Below are positions 35,310-44,810 of a stretch of 64,000 bases of DNA, in pieces; the stretch's first letter is position 1, and every line of letters begins with the position of its first letter. Source of the stretch: Bacillus sp. UNC41MFS5 (GTDB taxonomy: Bacteria > Bacillota > Bacilli > Bacillales_B > DSM-18226). The position numbers and the translations under genes were made by a program. Location: positions 186,001 through 250,000 of the forward strand of contig NZ_KK366017.1 of NCBI RefSeq assembly GCF_000686805.1, given 5' to 3'. The notes under the pieces were generated by a model. The model saw only the letters and a list, made by a program, of their open reading frames with translations, was not told where the DNA came from and ran no database searches.

Positions 35310-35475
35310 AAATAGTTCTCTGAATCCAGCTCCAGCGCCCAGCGGCTAGTGTACTTCGCTCTCCGCCCTACGATAAGTCAACATCGAATCGCTGTCGCTC
35401 TTCGTGATGTCTAGCTACAGCGCCTAGGGGCTCGGGGTCATAAGCCCCTGGGCAAGGCGCTTCCGCTTTTCTGCT
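35310..35475. repeat. GC-rich intergenic repeat with long hairpins
   Basis: A patch much richer in GC than its surroundings. CCAGCTCCAGCGCC (35320s) and CTAGCTACAGCGCC (35411-35424) are two related copies, the second folding into a hairpin with AGCGCCT/AGGCGCT (35419-35425/35455-35461) and AGGGGCT/AGCCCCT (35426-35432/35443-35449), then TTCCGCTTTT. This is the look of a dispersed intergenic palindromic repeat common in Bacillaceae genomes (recognised by pattern; family name not assigned). Confidence 0.65.
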
Positions 35476-35514
35476 TTCCTTTATCTCGGTTGGAGCGCTC
35501 CAGTCCATACGCCA

Positions 35515-36717
35515 CTAAACGGGCGCTTGCGCCTTTTGTTCTTCATTTCTATGGACGGTAATTGCTGCGACACCTAGTGTTTTCGCGGCAATTAACATGG
35601 CTTTTTCATCTATATCAAATTTAGGATGATGGTGCGGGTAGCCTGCCTCGGTACTAATAGGTTTTGCTCCAGTAAAGAAGAAGGTGCCAGGCACGTTTTG
35701 CAAATAATAAGCGAAATCTTCTCCGCCCATTTGCGGCTCGGTTTCTTCAATGTTTATTACTTCAGCCACTTGCTCTGCACAGGATGTCAAAAATGTTGTT
35801 TCATTTGCATGATTGACTACCGCTGGATAGCCTCGCTCATAACTAAAATGATAAGAACTTCCCGTCATAGCACATGTGCCTGAGATAATTCTGTCCATTT
35901 CATCTTCTATAAATTGGCGGACGTCATCATTGAAGGTACGAACAGTGCCAATGAGTTGGGCTTTGTCCGCGATAATGTTAAATGCATTTTGAGCTGTGAA
36001 AGAGCCGACAGTGACAACAGCAGAATCAATCGGGTTCACCCTTCGACTGACAATCTGCTGTAGATTTAAGACAAGCTGGGATGCTATAACGATGGCGTCC
36101 TGGGTTTTATGTGGCTGCGCACCGTGCCCGCCTTTACCTTGAATATCGATTTCAAATCGGTCTGCTGCCGCCATGATCGGTCCGGTACGATATTGTATAG
36201 TTCCGGTTGGTTCACTTGCCCATAAATGAGTCCCAAAAATCACATCTACACCCTCTAAGCAGCCATCTTCAATCATTGAAATCGCACCACCTGGGGCGTA
36301 CTCCTCTGCATGCTGATGGATAAAGACATAAGTGCCTTCTAATTCCTCTTTTAACTCATTTAATATTTTTGCAAGGACGAGAAGAGTCGCTGTATGGCCA
36401 TCATGGCCACAAGCGTGCATAACCCCAGGTACTAATGACTTATAGGGAACATCCTTCTCGTCCTGAATAGGCAGAGCATCAAAATCTGCCCTTAATGCCA
36501 CGGTTTTACCTGGTTTTTTTCCATAAACCTTCGCAACCACACCATTTCCTCCAACATTACCCTTAACTTCAATTTGGAGTTTTTCATAAAATGATTGAAT
36601 GTACTTTGCCGTATTATATTCTTGAAAAGATAATTCCGGGTGCTGGTGCAAATAACGGCGGATAGCAACCATTTCTTCATAGGAACCTTCAAGTGCAGTA
36701 AACAGTTTGTTTAACAT
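35515..36717 (-). CDS. yhaA: M20-family amidohydrolase YhaA
   Basis: 400-residue zinc amidohydrolase (aminoacylase/carboxypeptidase Ss1 type). Seen: HQHPELSFQE, the metal-binding HACGHDGHTA, GTHLWASEPTG, a dimerisation domain around GGHGAQPH and the final metal ligand in GGEDFAYY. It cleaves N-acyl amino acids or related amides; the natural substrate is not known. The start is ATG 36717 with GGAGG upstream. Follows ecsC in convergent orientation, as in B. subtilis. Confidence 0.9.
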   Translation of the reverse strand: MLNKLFTALEGSYEEMVAIRRYLHQHPELSFQEYNTAKYIQSFYEKLQIEVKGNVGGNGVVAKVYGKKPGKTVALRADFDALPIQDEKDVPYKSLVPGVMHACGHDGHTATLLVLAKILNELKEELEGTYVFIHQHAEEYAPGGAISMIEDGCLEGVDVIFGTHLWASEPTGTIQYRTGPIMAAADRFEIDIQGKGGHGAQPHKTQDAIVIASQLVLNLQQIVSRRVNPIDSAVVTVGSFTAQNAFNIIADKAQLIGTVRTFNDDVRQFIEDEMDRIISGTCAMTGSSYHFSYERGYPAVVNHANETTFLTSCAEQVAEVINIEETEPQMGGEDFAYYLQNVPGTFFFTGAKPISTEAGYPHHHPKFDIDEKAMLIAAKTLGVAAITVHRNEEQKAQAPV

Positions 36718-36865
36718 ATCTAATCCTCCAAACATTTCAGAAATGAAGAAAGTATTTTCAAACTATTTTAACACTTTTATTTTATTAAGTAGATTTTTAT
36801 ATTCTTTTTATTTATACTTTTTAATAGAATTTTTATTAGATGAGAAAGAAGAAAGGGTTTGGAGG

Positions 36866-37501
36866 ATGGAGCGAAAGAACAAAAAAAGTTTTACCTTTCT
36901 ATTTTTTTTGTTTGCTGTTTTATGTGCAGTGTTTACATGCATTAAAGTGGCAATGAGGAGTCCTTTTTGGATAGATAATAAAGTTGCAGGGATATTTTCA
37001 CATGTACCTGATTCCTTAATTCCGTTTTTTATTAAGATTACCGAATTGGGGGATAAAAAAGGGATAGGAATAGCAGCCTTACTTGCCCTTGCCTGGCTCT
37101 TAGTTAAAAAGAAAAATTATGTTGGTGCCGCGGCTCTGGCTTTATCCGTGGCAATTGGAAATGAAGTAAGTAAGCTAATAAAAGATGTTTTTCAACGCCC
37201 ACGTCCAGACCTTGAACATCTTGTTCAGGTAAAAAGTTATAGCTTCCCGAGCGGACATGCCATGGTGGGGATGATTGTTTATTTTATGATTGCATATCTG
37301 CTTTTGGAAGAGACGAGATCTAGGGCAGGGAAAATTATCATTACGGTAATCACAGCTATCTTACTTTTATTAATTGGTGCAAGCCGCATTATTTTACAAG
37401 TACATTACCCTTCGGATGTACTTGGCGGCTATGCATTAGGTTATCTTTGGGTTGTTGTGTGGATTCTACTATACAACTATTTTAAAAAACGAGTAAAATA
37501 A
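36866..37501 (+). CDS. PAP2-family membrane phosphatase
   Basis: 211 residues, about six membrane helices. All three PAP2 motifs are present: KDVFQRPRP, the PSGH segment and SRIILQVHYPSDVLGG with the catalytic His and Asp. Likely dephosphorylates phosphatidate, phosphatidylglycerol phosphate or undecaprenyl pyrophosphate at the outer membrane face; the substrate is undetermined. ATG 36866 directly abuts GGAGG with no spacer, so the true start is uncertain; the frame is open well upstream. Confidence 0.85.
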   Translation: MERKNKKSFTFLFFLFAVLCAVFTCIKVAMRSPFWIDNKVAGIFSHVPDSLIPFFIKITELGDKKGIGIAALLALAWLLVKKKNYVGAAALALSVAIGNEVSKLIKDVFQRPRPDLEHLVQVKSYSFPSGHAMVGMIVYFMIAYLLLEETRSRAGKIIITVITAILLLLIGASRIILQVHYPSDVLGGYALGYLWVVVWILLYNYFKKRVK

Positions 37502-37536
37502 GCAAAGAGGCTGGTCAGAGATCAGCCTCTTTGCTT
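37500..37536. terminator. Bidirectional terminator between the PAP2 gene and yhfA
   Basis: A 14-bp perfect stem (37500-37513 with 37523-37536) starting at the stop codon, between convergent genes. Confidence 0.85.
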
Positions 37537-37538
37537 CG

Positions 37539-38939
37539 TTATATTAAGAACATCGCTACTATGGTAGTCACAACGAGACCAATTACGACTGGCAGGAGAT
37601 TTCGCCTTGCCAGTTCAAATGGGTCCACATTACAAATGGCCGCTGCTGGGATTAAAGCCCATGGTACAAGAGTTCCTCCTCCTACCCAGATGGCCGCAAT
37701 TTGCCCGAGGGCTGTCAATGTAGCAGCACCTTTGCCGATGGCAACTGCAAATAGACTTGCAACCGATCCGGCAAGAGAAATTCCTGAAAAGCCTGAACCA
37801 TCTAAACCAGTGATGGCCCCAACTGTAGTCAGGGTAATCGCCCCAACTTCTTTACTTAACGGTACAATATTAGCAAGGGACACGCCTAAGTCATTAACAA
37901 TACCTTGCGACGCTTTCGGTAAAAAGTCCCCAATGATTTTGCCAAATCCGGCATCACCCAAGTAGAAAAACGCAGCTATTGGAATAACAGGACCGAAAAC
38001 CTTAAATCCAAATTGGAATCCTTCGATTAGATATTGAGTTGTTTTTTCTAAACCTTTATTTTTGTGGCTGGTTAGAGTTATTAACAGAAGAATTAGAATG
38101 GAGGTACCACCGATTAATGCGGTGGCATCCCCACCAGCTAAATCAAGGATTGACATAGCTGCAACATCCGCAGCAAACAATAATGGCACTAAAAAAGCAA
38201 AGAAGCGTTTTTGGGCAAGTGATAAAAGCGTAGGTTGTTCGGTGGTTCCTTCAGCTGGAGAATCTGCGCTGACTGAGGTTGAAACAGTGAGTACACCGCG
38301 CTTCATATCCCTTCTTAAGAAGTAGAAGGCCGTAACGGTTGTAACAAGACCCATAATAAACACTAATGGAATGCTTGCATCAATGACATCTTGAATGGGA
38401 ATACCAGCTGCATCAGAGGTTAACTTAGGAGCAGCTTGAATGACAAAGTCACCGGATAAAGCGATTCCATGACCAAACAAGTTCATTGCCATGGCAACAC
38501 CAAGGGCGGGCAGACCTGCACGATATGCAACAGGAAGAAGAACTGCACCCAAGAGTGCAACAGCAGGGGAAGGCCAGAAAAACCAAGAAATCACCATCAT
38601 TAATATCCCAATGGTCCAATACGCTAGAGTTGGGTTGCGTATTAACTTTCGAAAAGGTGAAATCATAACATCATTTATTCCAGTTACGGTTAATGTGTTG
38701 CTCATTGCAACAATTATTGAAATAACAAGAATGGTAGATAATAATTCTGTAATGGCATAACTAAAACTGTTAAAAATGCTGCTAATTGAATGACTTAACG
38801 AACCTGTTGCGGTAATAGCAATTAGGAAAATACCGACAATACATATAATCGACGTGTCCCTTCTCATGACCATAAATCCGATAATAAGGACAATAAACGT
38901 CACATAGATCCAATGAAGAGCAGTAAGCTCGACAATCAT
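37539..38939 (-). CDS. yhfA: Multi-pass transporter, YhfA-like
   Basis: 466 residues with about eleven to twelve predicted membrane helices, glycine-rich re-entrant-like segments (VGAITGLDGSGFSGISLAG, GGGTLVPWALIPAA) and no soluble domain. Layout resembles ion-transporter superfamily carboxylate/gluconate permeases, and the position before hemE matches B. subtilis yhfA. Substrate unknown. The start is ATG 38939 with GGAGGG upstream. Confidence 0.7.
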   Translation of the reverse strand: MIVELTALHWIYVTFIVLIIGFMVMRRDTSIICIVGIFLIAITATGSLSHSISSIFNSFSYAITELLSTILVISIIVAMSNTLTVTGINDVMISPFRKLIRNPTLAYWTIGILMMVISWFFWPSPAVALLGAVLLPVAYRAGLPALGVAMAMNLFGHGIALSGDFVIQAAPKLTSDAAGIPIQDVIDASIPLVFIMGLVTTVTAFYFLRRDMKRGVLTVSTSVSADSPAEGTTEQPTLLSLAQKRFFAFLVPLLFAADVAAMSILDLAGGDATALIGGTSILILLLITLTSHKNKGLEKTTQYLIEGFQFGFKVFGPVIPIAAFFYLGDAGFGKIIGDFLPKASQGIVNDLGVSLANIVPLSKEVGAITLTTVGAITGLDGSGFSGISLAGSVASLFAVAIGKGAATLTALGQIAAIWVGGGTLVPWALIPAAAICNVDPFELARRNLLPVVIGLVVTTIVAMFLI

Positions 38940-39240
38940 ACTATTCCCTCCTTTCATTCACCCAGGGGGCTATAGCCCTGTTGGATGTAATACAGGATAT
39001 GAAAATCGCCCTAAGTGGTGAGAGGAAAAAGTGAAAAAATATTGCGAAGCATCCTGTCGAATTTAACAAATTTTAAGACGTAAAAACGACTTTTTTTTGA
39101 CAGTTAATATCGTTAGCTATACACAAATAGGATTAATAGATATAGTAAATACAGTTTAGTAAGAATCAGTAAGTTTTAAATTCATGCTATATATATTAAA
39201 ATGGACAACAGACACGTGTTTTGAAAGGTGGACTATAGTA
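38940..39240. other. Divergent promoter region between yhfA and hemE
   Basis: 301 bp without a gene. CAGGG/CCCTG hairpin near 38967-38983 in the yhfA leader. TTGACA at 39097-39102 is a good -35 for hemE, with TATACA (15 nt) or TACACA (17 nt) as imperfect -10 candidates. Confidence 0.45.
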
Positions 39241-40287
39241 ATGACAAGAACAATTAATGAAACATTTTTAAAAGCAGCAAGGGGAGAGAAGATTGATCAT
39301 GTACCAGTTTGGTATATGCGTCAGGCAGGCAGATCGCAGCCAGAGTATAGAGCGATTAAAGAAAAGTACTCTCTTTTTGAAATCACCCACCAGCCTGAGT
39401 TATGTGCGTATGTAACGCGCTTGCCTGTTGAACAATATAACGTTGATGCGGCAATTCTATATAAAGATATCATGACACCGCTTCCTGCGATTGGCATGGA
39501 GGTAGAAATAAAGGGAGGAATTGGACCAGTTATTGACAATCCCATTCGTTCTTTAGCAGATGTGGAAAAACTAGGGGAAATTAATCCAGAAGAAGACGTT
39601 CCTTATGTGTTGGACACAATAAAGTTATTAACGCAAGAGCAGTTATCCGTGCCATTAATCGGTTTTTCTGGCGCACCTTTTACACTTGCAAGTTATATGA
39701 TCGAAGGCGGCCCTTCTAAAAACTATAATAAGACCAAAGCTTTTATGTACACGGAGCCGAAGGCCTGGTTTGCATTAATGGACAAACTTGGAGATATGAT
39801 TATTACATACGTAAAGTCGCAAATCAAAGCTGGTGCAAGGGCAATCCAGATTTTTGATTCATGGGTGGGAGCGTTAAATGTGGAGGATTATCGTTACTTC
39901 ATTAAGCCTATCATGAACCGGATCTTTACTTCATTAAAAGAGGAGAATGTTCCGTTAATTATGTTCGGTGTGGGTGCAAGTCATCTTGCATTAGAATGGA
40001 ATGACCTCCCGCTTGATGTAGTAGGTCTAGATTGGCGTTTACCAATACGCCAAGCAAGAGAACTGGGTATCAATAAGACTGTTCAAGGTAACCTTGATCC
40101 AGCAATTTTGTTAGCCCCGTGGGAAGTTATTGAAGAAAGAGCAAAGGCCATTTTAGACCAAGGAATGGCACGTGATGGCTATATCTTTAATTTAGGTCAC
40201 GGAGTATTCCCTTCGGTAAATCCAGAAACGTTGAAAAAATTAACTTCATTTGTCCATGAATATTCTGCATCAAAATTAAATCGATAA
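39241..40287 (+). CDS. hemE: Uroporphyrinogen decarboxylase
   Basis: 348 residues. Decarboxylates uroporphyrinogen III to coproporphyrinogen III in the cytoplasm. The signature WYMRQAGRS near residue 25 and [17 protein letters not shown] near residue 140 are conserved. First of the hemEHY cluster. The start is ATG 39241 with AAAGGTGG upstream; the reading frame is open further upstream but the N-terminus then matches the family. Confidence 0.95.
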   Translation: MTRTINETFLKAARGEKIDHVPVWYMRQAGRSQPEYRAIKEKYSLFEITHQPELCAYVTRLPVEQYNVDAAILYKDIMTPLPAIGMEVEIKGGIGPVIDNPIRSLADVEKLGEINPEEDVPYVLDTIKLLTQEQLSVPLIGFSGAPFTLASYMIEGGPSKNYNKTKAFMYTEPKAWFALMDKLGDMIITYVKSQIKAGARAIQIFDSWVGALNVEDYRYFIKPIMNRIFTSLKEENVPLIMFGVGASHLALEWNDLPLDVVGLDWRLPIRQARELGINKTVQGNLDPAILLAPWEVIEERAKAILDQGMARDGYIFNLGHGVFPSVNPETLKKLTSFVHEYSASKLNR

Positions 40288-40305
40288 AATCCCATTTTAA
40301 GGATT

Positions 40306-40331
40306 AAAATTGGTAAGGAGTCCAATTTTTT
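40306..40331 (+). terminator. Weak hairpin between hemE and hemH
   Basis: AAAATTGG (40306-40313) pairs with CCAATTTT, with T residues to 40331. An AT-rich stem, so likely partial; hemH may be reached by readthrough. Confidence 0.5.
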
Positions 40332-40450
40332 GGCACAATAATATGGGCTGCTTTATAATGGGTCATTAGGGGAATCACAGCTTTTTAGTGGCCCACCCCA
40401 AACATTTTGAATGGGAAAAAGCGAACAGATTTAATAAATGAGGTGCGAAG

Positions 40451-41386
40451 ATGACAAAAAAGAAAATGGGTCTACTTGTAATGGCTTACGGTACCCCATA
40501 TACATTAGATGATTTAGAGGGATACTATACCCACATTCGACACGGCCGGAAGCCCACTCCAGAAATGATTGAAGAACTTCGAAGCCGGTATGAGGCCATT
40601 GGAGGGATTTCCCCTTTAGCTAAGATTACCCTTTTACAAGCAGAAAAGCTGGAAGAACATTTAAATAGTGTTCAACAGAACATAGAATTCAAAATGTATC
40701 TTGGGTTAAAACACATTACCCCCTTTATTGAAGATGCAGTGAAACAAATGCATGATGACGGAATCGAAGAAGCTATTAGTATCGTTCTTGCTCCTCATTA
40801 TTCAACTTTCAGCATAAAATCCTATAATGGAAGAGCCATAGAAGAAGCAGAAAAATTAGGCGGAAAGCTAAAAATTAGAGCCATTGACAGCTGGTATCAG
40901 GAACCAAAGTTTATTGATTATTGGGTTGATAAGGTAAAGGAAGTATTTGCAGGAATGCCTCAAGATGAGAAGGATCAATCTGTTCTGATTGTTTCCGCAC
41001 ATAGTCTTCCTGAAAAGATTCTCCAGTTTGGAGATCCATACCCAAGCCAGCTTCAAGAAACTGCAGAACTTATTGCAAAACAGGCAGGAATAAAAAATTA
41101 TGTGGTAGGATGGCAAAGTGCTGGGCAAACTCCAGAACCATGGCTTGGTCCAGATGTTCAGGATTTAACTAGGGATTTATACCATGTCCATCATTATAAA
41201 GCATTTGTATATGCACCAGTAGGGTTTGTATGTGAACACCTTGAAGTGCTGTACGATAATGATTTTGAATGTAGAAAAGTGACGGAAGAATTAGGTGTTA
41301 GTTATTATCGCCCGGAAATGCCTAATGCTAAAGAAGAATTTATTGATGCATTATCGACCGTCGTCCTTAAAATGACTGCAGAATAA
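40451..41386 (+). CDS. hemH: Coproporphyrin III ferrochelatase (HemH/CpfC)
   Basis: 311 residues. Inserts Fe2+ into coproporphyrin III in the Gram-positive haem route. The catalytic His184 lies in SAHSLPEK and the acidic metal ligand Glu265 in GFVCEHLEV, corresponding to His183 and Glu264 of the B. subtilis enzyme. GAGGTG precedes the ATG. Followed 34 bp later by hemY. Confidence 0.95.
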   Translation: MTKKKMGLLVMAYGTPYTLDDLEGYYTHIRHGRKPTPEMIEELRSRYEAIGGISPLAKITLLQAEKLEEHLNSVQQNIEFKMYLGLKHITPFIEDAVKQMHDDGIEEAISIVLAPHYSTFSIKSYNGRAIEEAEKLGGKLKIRAIDSWYQEPKFIDYWVDKVKEVFAGMPQDEKDQSVLIVSAHSLPEKILQFGDPYPSQLQETAELIAKQAGIKNYVVGWQSAGQTPEPWLGPDVQDLTRDLYHVHHYKAFVYAPVGFVCEHLEVLYDNDFECRKVTEELGVSYYRPEMPNAKEEFIDALSTVVLKMTAE

Positions 41387-41420
41387 GCTTTATAATGTGT
41401 GTTGAAGGAAGGTGACCACC

Positions 41421-42845
41421 GTGGCGGAAGAAAAACAAAAAATTATCATCATTGGGGGAGGTATTGCTGGGCTTACCTCAGCTTTCTATCTTCAAAAAGC
41501 AATTCAGGAAGAGAATCTCCCTATTGAGTTCAAACTTATCGAAGCATCACATCGTCTCGGCGGCAAAATGCAAACTGTTATCAGAGACGGTTTTACAATT
41601 GAGAGAGGGCCGGATTCATTTTTAGCCCGGAAGTTGAGTATAAGCAGGCTTGCAAAGGAAGTAGGGATGGAAGATCAATTAGTCCATAATTCCACAGGTA
41701 AATCATACGTATTAGTTAATGAGAAACTTCACTCAATGCCCGGTGGTTCGATTATGGGAATACCAACCGAAGTTGGACCTTTTCTCACGACTGGTCTTTT
41801 TTCCATTCCTGGGAAATTAAGAGCTGCAGCGGATTTCATTCTACCAAAATCAGAAAGTGGAAAAGACCAATCCTTAGGTGAATTCTTCAGAAGAAGACTT
41901 GGGGATGAAGTTGTTGAAAACTTAATTGAACCGTTATTGTCTGGGATATATGCGGGAGATATTGATCAATTAAGCCTCATGTCTACTTTTCCACAGTTTT
42001 ATGAAGTAGAACAGAAATACAGAAGCCTGATCATGGGTATGAAAAAATCCACTCCTTCCCAACCGAAATCGCCTGTTAGTAAGGAAAAAGCGAAAGGTGC
42101 GTTCTTAACCTTTAAAACAGGATTACAATCGTTCGCTGAAGCCATAGAAGCAAAAATAGATTCAAAAACCATCTTAAAAGGTCATCGAGTTGATAAAATT
42201 ACTAAGGATGGTAATAAATATGATGTATACCTCAATAATGGAGAAACATTAGTGGCGGATAGCATTATCGCAGCTACTCCTCATAAGATAACACAGTCAA
42301 TGTTTGCGGATTATCACTTTTTTGATCCTTTTAAAGCAGTCCCTTCTACATCAGTAGCCACCGTGGCTTTAGCTTTTCCTGAAGAAGCTGTAAGAAATGA
42401 TATTGATGGAACAGGTTTCGTCGTTGCTAGAAACAGTGATTATTCAATTACTGCTTGTACTTGGACACACAAAAAGTGGGATCATTCAACACCTAAAGGG
42501 AAAGTACTTTTACGTTGTTATGTGGGACGAGCAGGAGAAGAAACAATCGTCGACCTCTCTGATGACAGAATTATCAAGATTGTTTTGGATGACTTGAAAA
42601 AGACCATGGATATCACGATGAATCCTGATTTTTCAATTGTTTCACGCTGGAAAAATTCTATGCCTCAATATACCGTGGGACATAAACAACGTTTAACGGA
42701 CATCTTAAAGCATATGAATGCTGAGCTGCCTGGGGTATTTTTAGCAGGTGCTTCTTATGGCGGTGTCGGACTCCCTGATTGCATTGATCAAGGTGAGGCA
42801 GCCGTCCAAAATGTATTAAATTATTTAAAAAAAGAAAATTTCTAA
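41421..42845 (+). CDS. hemY: Coproporphyrinogen III oxidase (HemY/CgoX)
   Basis: 474-residue FAD enzyme oxidising coproporphyrinogen III to coproporphyrin III (also protoporphyrinogen). Rossmann dinucleotide-binding GGGIAGL begins near residue 13; ERGPDSFLA and the C-terminal GASYGGVGLPDCI block are family marks. The start is GTG 41421 with GGAAGG 8 nt upstream; GTG 41412 overlaps that site. Operon with hemH. Confidence 0.93.
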   Translation: MAEEKQKIIIIGGGIAGLTSAFYLQKAIQEENLPIEFKLIEASHRLGGKMQTVIRDGFTIERGPDSFLARKLSISRLAKEVGMEDQLVHNSTGKSYVLVNEKLHSMPGGSIMGIPTEVGPFLTTGLFSIPGKLRAAADFILPKSESGKDQSLGEFFRRRLGDEVVENLIEPLLSGIYAGDIDQLSLMSTFPQFYEVEQKYRSLIMGMKKSTPSQPKSPVSKEKAKGAFLTFKTGLQSFAEAIEAKIDSKTILKGHRVDKITKDGNKYDVYLNNGETLVADSIIAATPHKITQSMFADYHFFDPFKAVPSTSVATVALAFPEEAVRNDIDGTGFVVARNSDYSITACTWTHKKWDHSTPKGKVLLRCYVGRAGEETIVDLSDDRIIKIVLDDLKKTMDITMNPDFSIVSRWKNSMPQYTVGHKQRLTDILKHMNAELPGVFLAGASYGGVGLPDCIDQGEAAVQNVLNYLKKENF

Positions 42846-42848
42846 AAC

Positions 42849-42880
42849 GAAGCTGTACATTGCTGGCAGCTTCTTTCTTC
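42849..42880 (+). terminator. Terminator after hemY
   Basis: GAAGCTG (42849-42855) pairs with CAGCTTC (42867-42873), followed by TTTCTTC. Confidence 0.7.
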
Positions 42881-42916
42881 TGCTTGCAATTTACACTATG
42901 AAGTGGAGGCGTTATT

Positions 42917-43651
42917 TTGAAACTTACGGTTATTGGTTATTGGGGTGGATATCCGAAACAGAATGAAGCTAGTTCTGGTTATCTGCTTGAACATGATGGC
43001 TTTCAATTATTAATGGATTGTGGAAGCGGGGTACTTTCTAAGATACAAAATGTTACCCAGCCTCAGGAACTAGATGCGGTAATCCTTTCGCATTACCATC
43101 CCGACCACATCGCAGATATTGGCGTCTTGCAGCATGCAAGATTAATCCAAGGCTTTTTAGGAAAGAAGACTCAAACATTGCCTCTATATGGCCATGATTT
43201 GGACCTTTATGAATTTAGCAAATTAACCTATAAAGATATAACCAAAGGAGTTGCCTATAATCCTAGTGAGGTTCTCACAATCGGTCCATTTCATGTTTCT
43301 TTTCTAAGAACAGATCACCCCGCACCGTGCTATGCGATGAGAATAGAAGCAGATGGAACAGCAATTGTCTATACTGGTGACAGTTCGTATAAAGAGGAGT
43401 TTATTGAGTTCAGTCGCAATGCTGATTTACTGCTTTGTGAATGTAACTTTTATGGACACCAAAATGGAAAATCAGCTGGACACATGAACAGTATTGACGC
43501 AGGAAAGTTTGCACAAAAAGCAGAAGTGAAGCAATTAATTTTAACACATTTGCCTCACTATGGGTCCTTACCTCAGTTAATTAGTGAAGCATCAAGTGAG
43601 TTTACGGGTATAATTAGGCTTGCAGAAGAGTTTCAATCTATTTCACTATAA
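42917..43651 (+). CDS. yhfI: Metallo-beta-lactamase-fold hydrolase YhfI
   Basis: 244 residues, same length as B. subtilis YhfI. The zinc site HYHPDH (His59-His64), GHMNS and the late His in LTHLPHYG are present, as in RNase Z-like/ phosphodiesterase MBL proteins. Substrate unknown. The start is TTG 42917, with GTGGAGGC upstream; no ATG gives the conserved N-terminus MKLTVIGYWGG. lplJ follows 16 bp downstream. Confidence 0.88.
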   Translation: MKLTVIGYWGGYPKQNEASSGYLLEHDGFQLLMDCGSGVLSKIQNVTQPQELDAVILSHYHPDHIADIGVLQHARLIQGFLGKKTQTLPLYGHDLDLYEFSKLTYKDITKGVAYNPSEVLTIGPFHVSFLRTDHPAPCYAMRIEADGTAIVYTGDSSYKEEFIEFSRNADLLLCECNFYGHQNGKSAGHMNSIDAGKFAQKAEVKQLILTHLPHYGSLPQLISEASSEFTGIIRLAEEFQSISL

Positions 43652-43667
43652 GAAGGGGCCAAAAACT

Positions 43668-44657
43668 ATGTTATTTATTGATAATAAAGGAGTCACTGAT
43701 CCACAGATAAATTTGGCAATTGAGGAATACGCGCTGAAAAATCTTGATATCAATGAAACGTATTTATTATTTTACATAAATGAACCGTCTATCATAATCG
43801 GCAAGAACCAAAATACCATTGAAGAAATTAATACAGAGTATGTGGAAGGTAACGGCATTAAAGTTGTCCGCAGACTGTCCGGCGGCGGTGCGGTCTATCA
43901 TGATCTTGGTAATTTAAACTTTAGTTTTATCACAAAGGATGACGGGGAGAGTTTTCATAATTTCCGTAAATTTACCGAACCGGTTGTGAATGCATTAAAA
44001 AAATTAGGGGTAAACGCCGAATTAAGCGGCAGAAATGACATTGAGGTTGGAGGCCGAAAAATTTCTGGAAATGCCCAATTTTCAACCAAGGGTAGAATGT
44101 TTAGCCATGGGACATTAATGCTGAATTCAGAAATAGAAAATGTCGTCTCAGCGTTAAAAGTTAAAAAAGATAAAATCGAATCCAAAGGAATTAAATCTGT
44201 CCGCAGCCGGGTTGCCAATATTTCTGAGTTTCTTTCTGAAAAGATGGAAATTGGTGAATTCAGATCTTTACTGTTAAAGAATATTTTTGAGGGGCAAGAA
44301 GAAATTCCAGAATATATTCTTACGGAAGAGGATTGGGAAAAAATTCACCAACTTTCAAAAGAACGCTACCAAAACTGGGATTGGAACTATGGAAGATCGC
44401 CTAAGTTCAATTTACAACATTCTCACCGCTTCCCTGTAGGCAGTATTGATGTTCGTTTAGAGGTCAATAAGGGGGTCATTGAAAATTGTAAAATCTATGG
44501 CGACTTTTTTGGTGTGGGTGATGTAAGTGAAATTGAGGCGAAGTTAACGGGCGCGCGATATGAAAAAAATGAAATCGAAAAGGCACTTGCAGATATTGAC
44601 ACCACCCATTACTTTGGAAATATTGCCAAGAAAGATTTTTTAAATTTATTATATTAA
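43668..44657 (+). CDS. lplJ: Lipoate-protein ligase LplJ
   Basis: 329 residues. Activates lipoate with ATP and transfers it to lipoyl domains (GcvH, dehydrogenase E2). RRLSGGGAVYHDLGN and the catalytic-lysine block GGRKISGNAQ (near residue 131) are conserved, and a C-terminal accessory domain follows. The start is ATG 43668 with AGAAGGGG upstream; an extension overlapping yhfI is less likely. Confidence 0.95.
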   Translation: MLFIDNKGVTDPQINLAIEEYALKNLDINETYLLFYINEPSIIIGKNQNTIEEINTEYVEGNGIKVVRRLSGGGAVYHDLGNLNFSFITKDDGESFHNFRKFTEPVVNALKKLGVNAELSGRNDIEVGGRKISGNAQFSTKGRMFSHGTLMLNSEIENVVSALKVKKDKIESKGIKSVRSRVANISEFLSEKMEIGEFRSLLLKNIFEGQEEIPEYILTEEDWEKIHQLSKERYQNWDWNYGRSPKFNLQHSHRFPVGSIDVRLEVNKGVIENCKIYGDFFGVGDVSEIEAKLTGARYEKNEIEKALADIDTTHYFGNIAKKDFLNLLY

Positions 44658-44664
44658 GAAGGGA

Positions 44665-44698
44665 GGCACAGCATTTTCAAATGCTGTGCCATGTTTTT
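44665..44698 (+). terminator. Terminator after lplJ
   Basis: A 12-bp perfect stem (44665-44676 with 44679-44690) and a five-T run a few bases later. Confidence 0.9.
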
Positions 44699-44721
44699 AT
44701 CTGAATTTTCTAGTATTATAC

Positions 44722-44750
44722 TTGAATAGGTTCTTTTCTTTTAATATAAT
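44722..44750 (+). promoter_or_regulatory. Sigma-A promoter of lcfB
   Basis: TTGAAT at 44722-44727 and TATAAT at 44745-44750, spacing 17 nt. The predicted transcript starts near 44757, about 20 bases before the FadR box. Confidence 0.8.
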
Positions 44751-44776
44751 ATGTTTAGAAAATTGTTGCAATTTTG

Positions 44777-44794
44777 TGAATGAACATTCATTCA
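44777..44794. promoter_or_regulatory. FadR operator in the lcfB leader
   Basis: TGAATGAACATTCATTCA is a perfect 7+4+7 palindrome matching the Bacillus FadR consensus TGAATGAMTANTCATTCA at all but one position. FadR represses fatty-acid degradation genes until long-chain acyl-CoA binds (known in B. subtilis). Confidence 0.9.
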
Positions 44795-44810
44795 ACTAAG
44801 GGGGAGAAAT

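Noticed and set aside
37531..37965. 144-residue open frame opposite yhfA
   Set aside because: Shadow of the yhfA coding sequence; no recognised family and overlaps the bidirectional terminator region.
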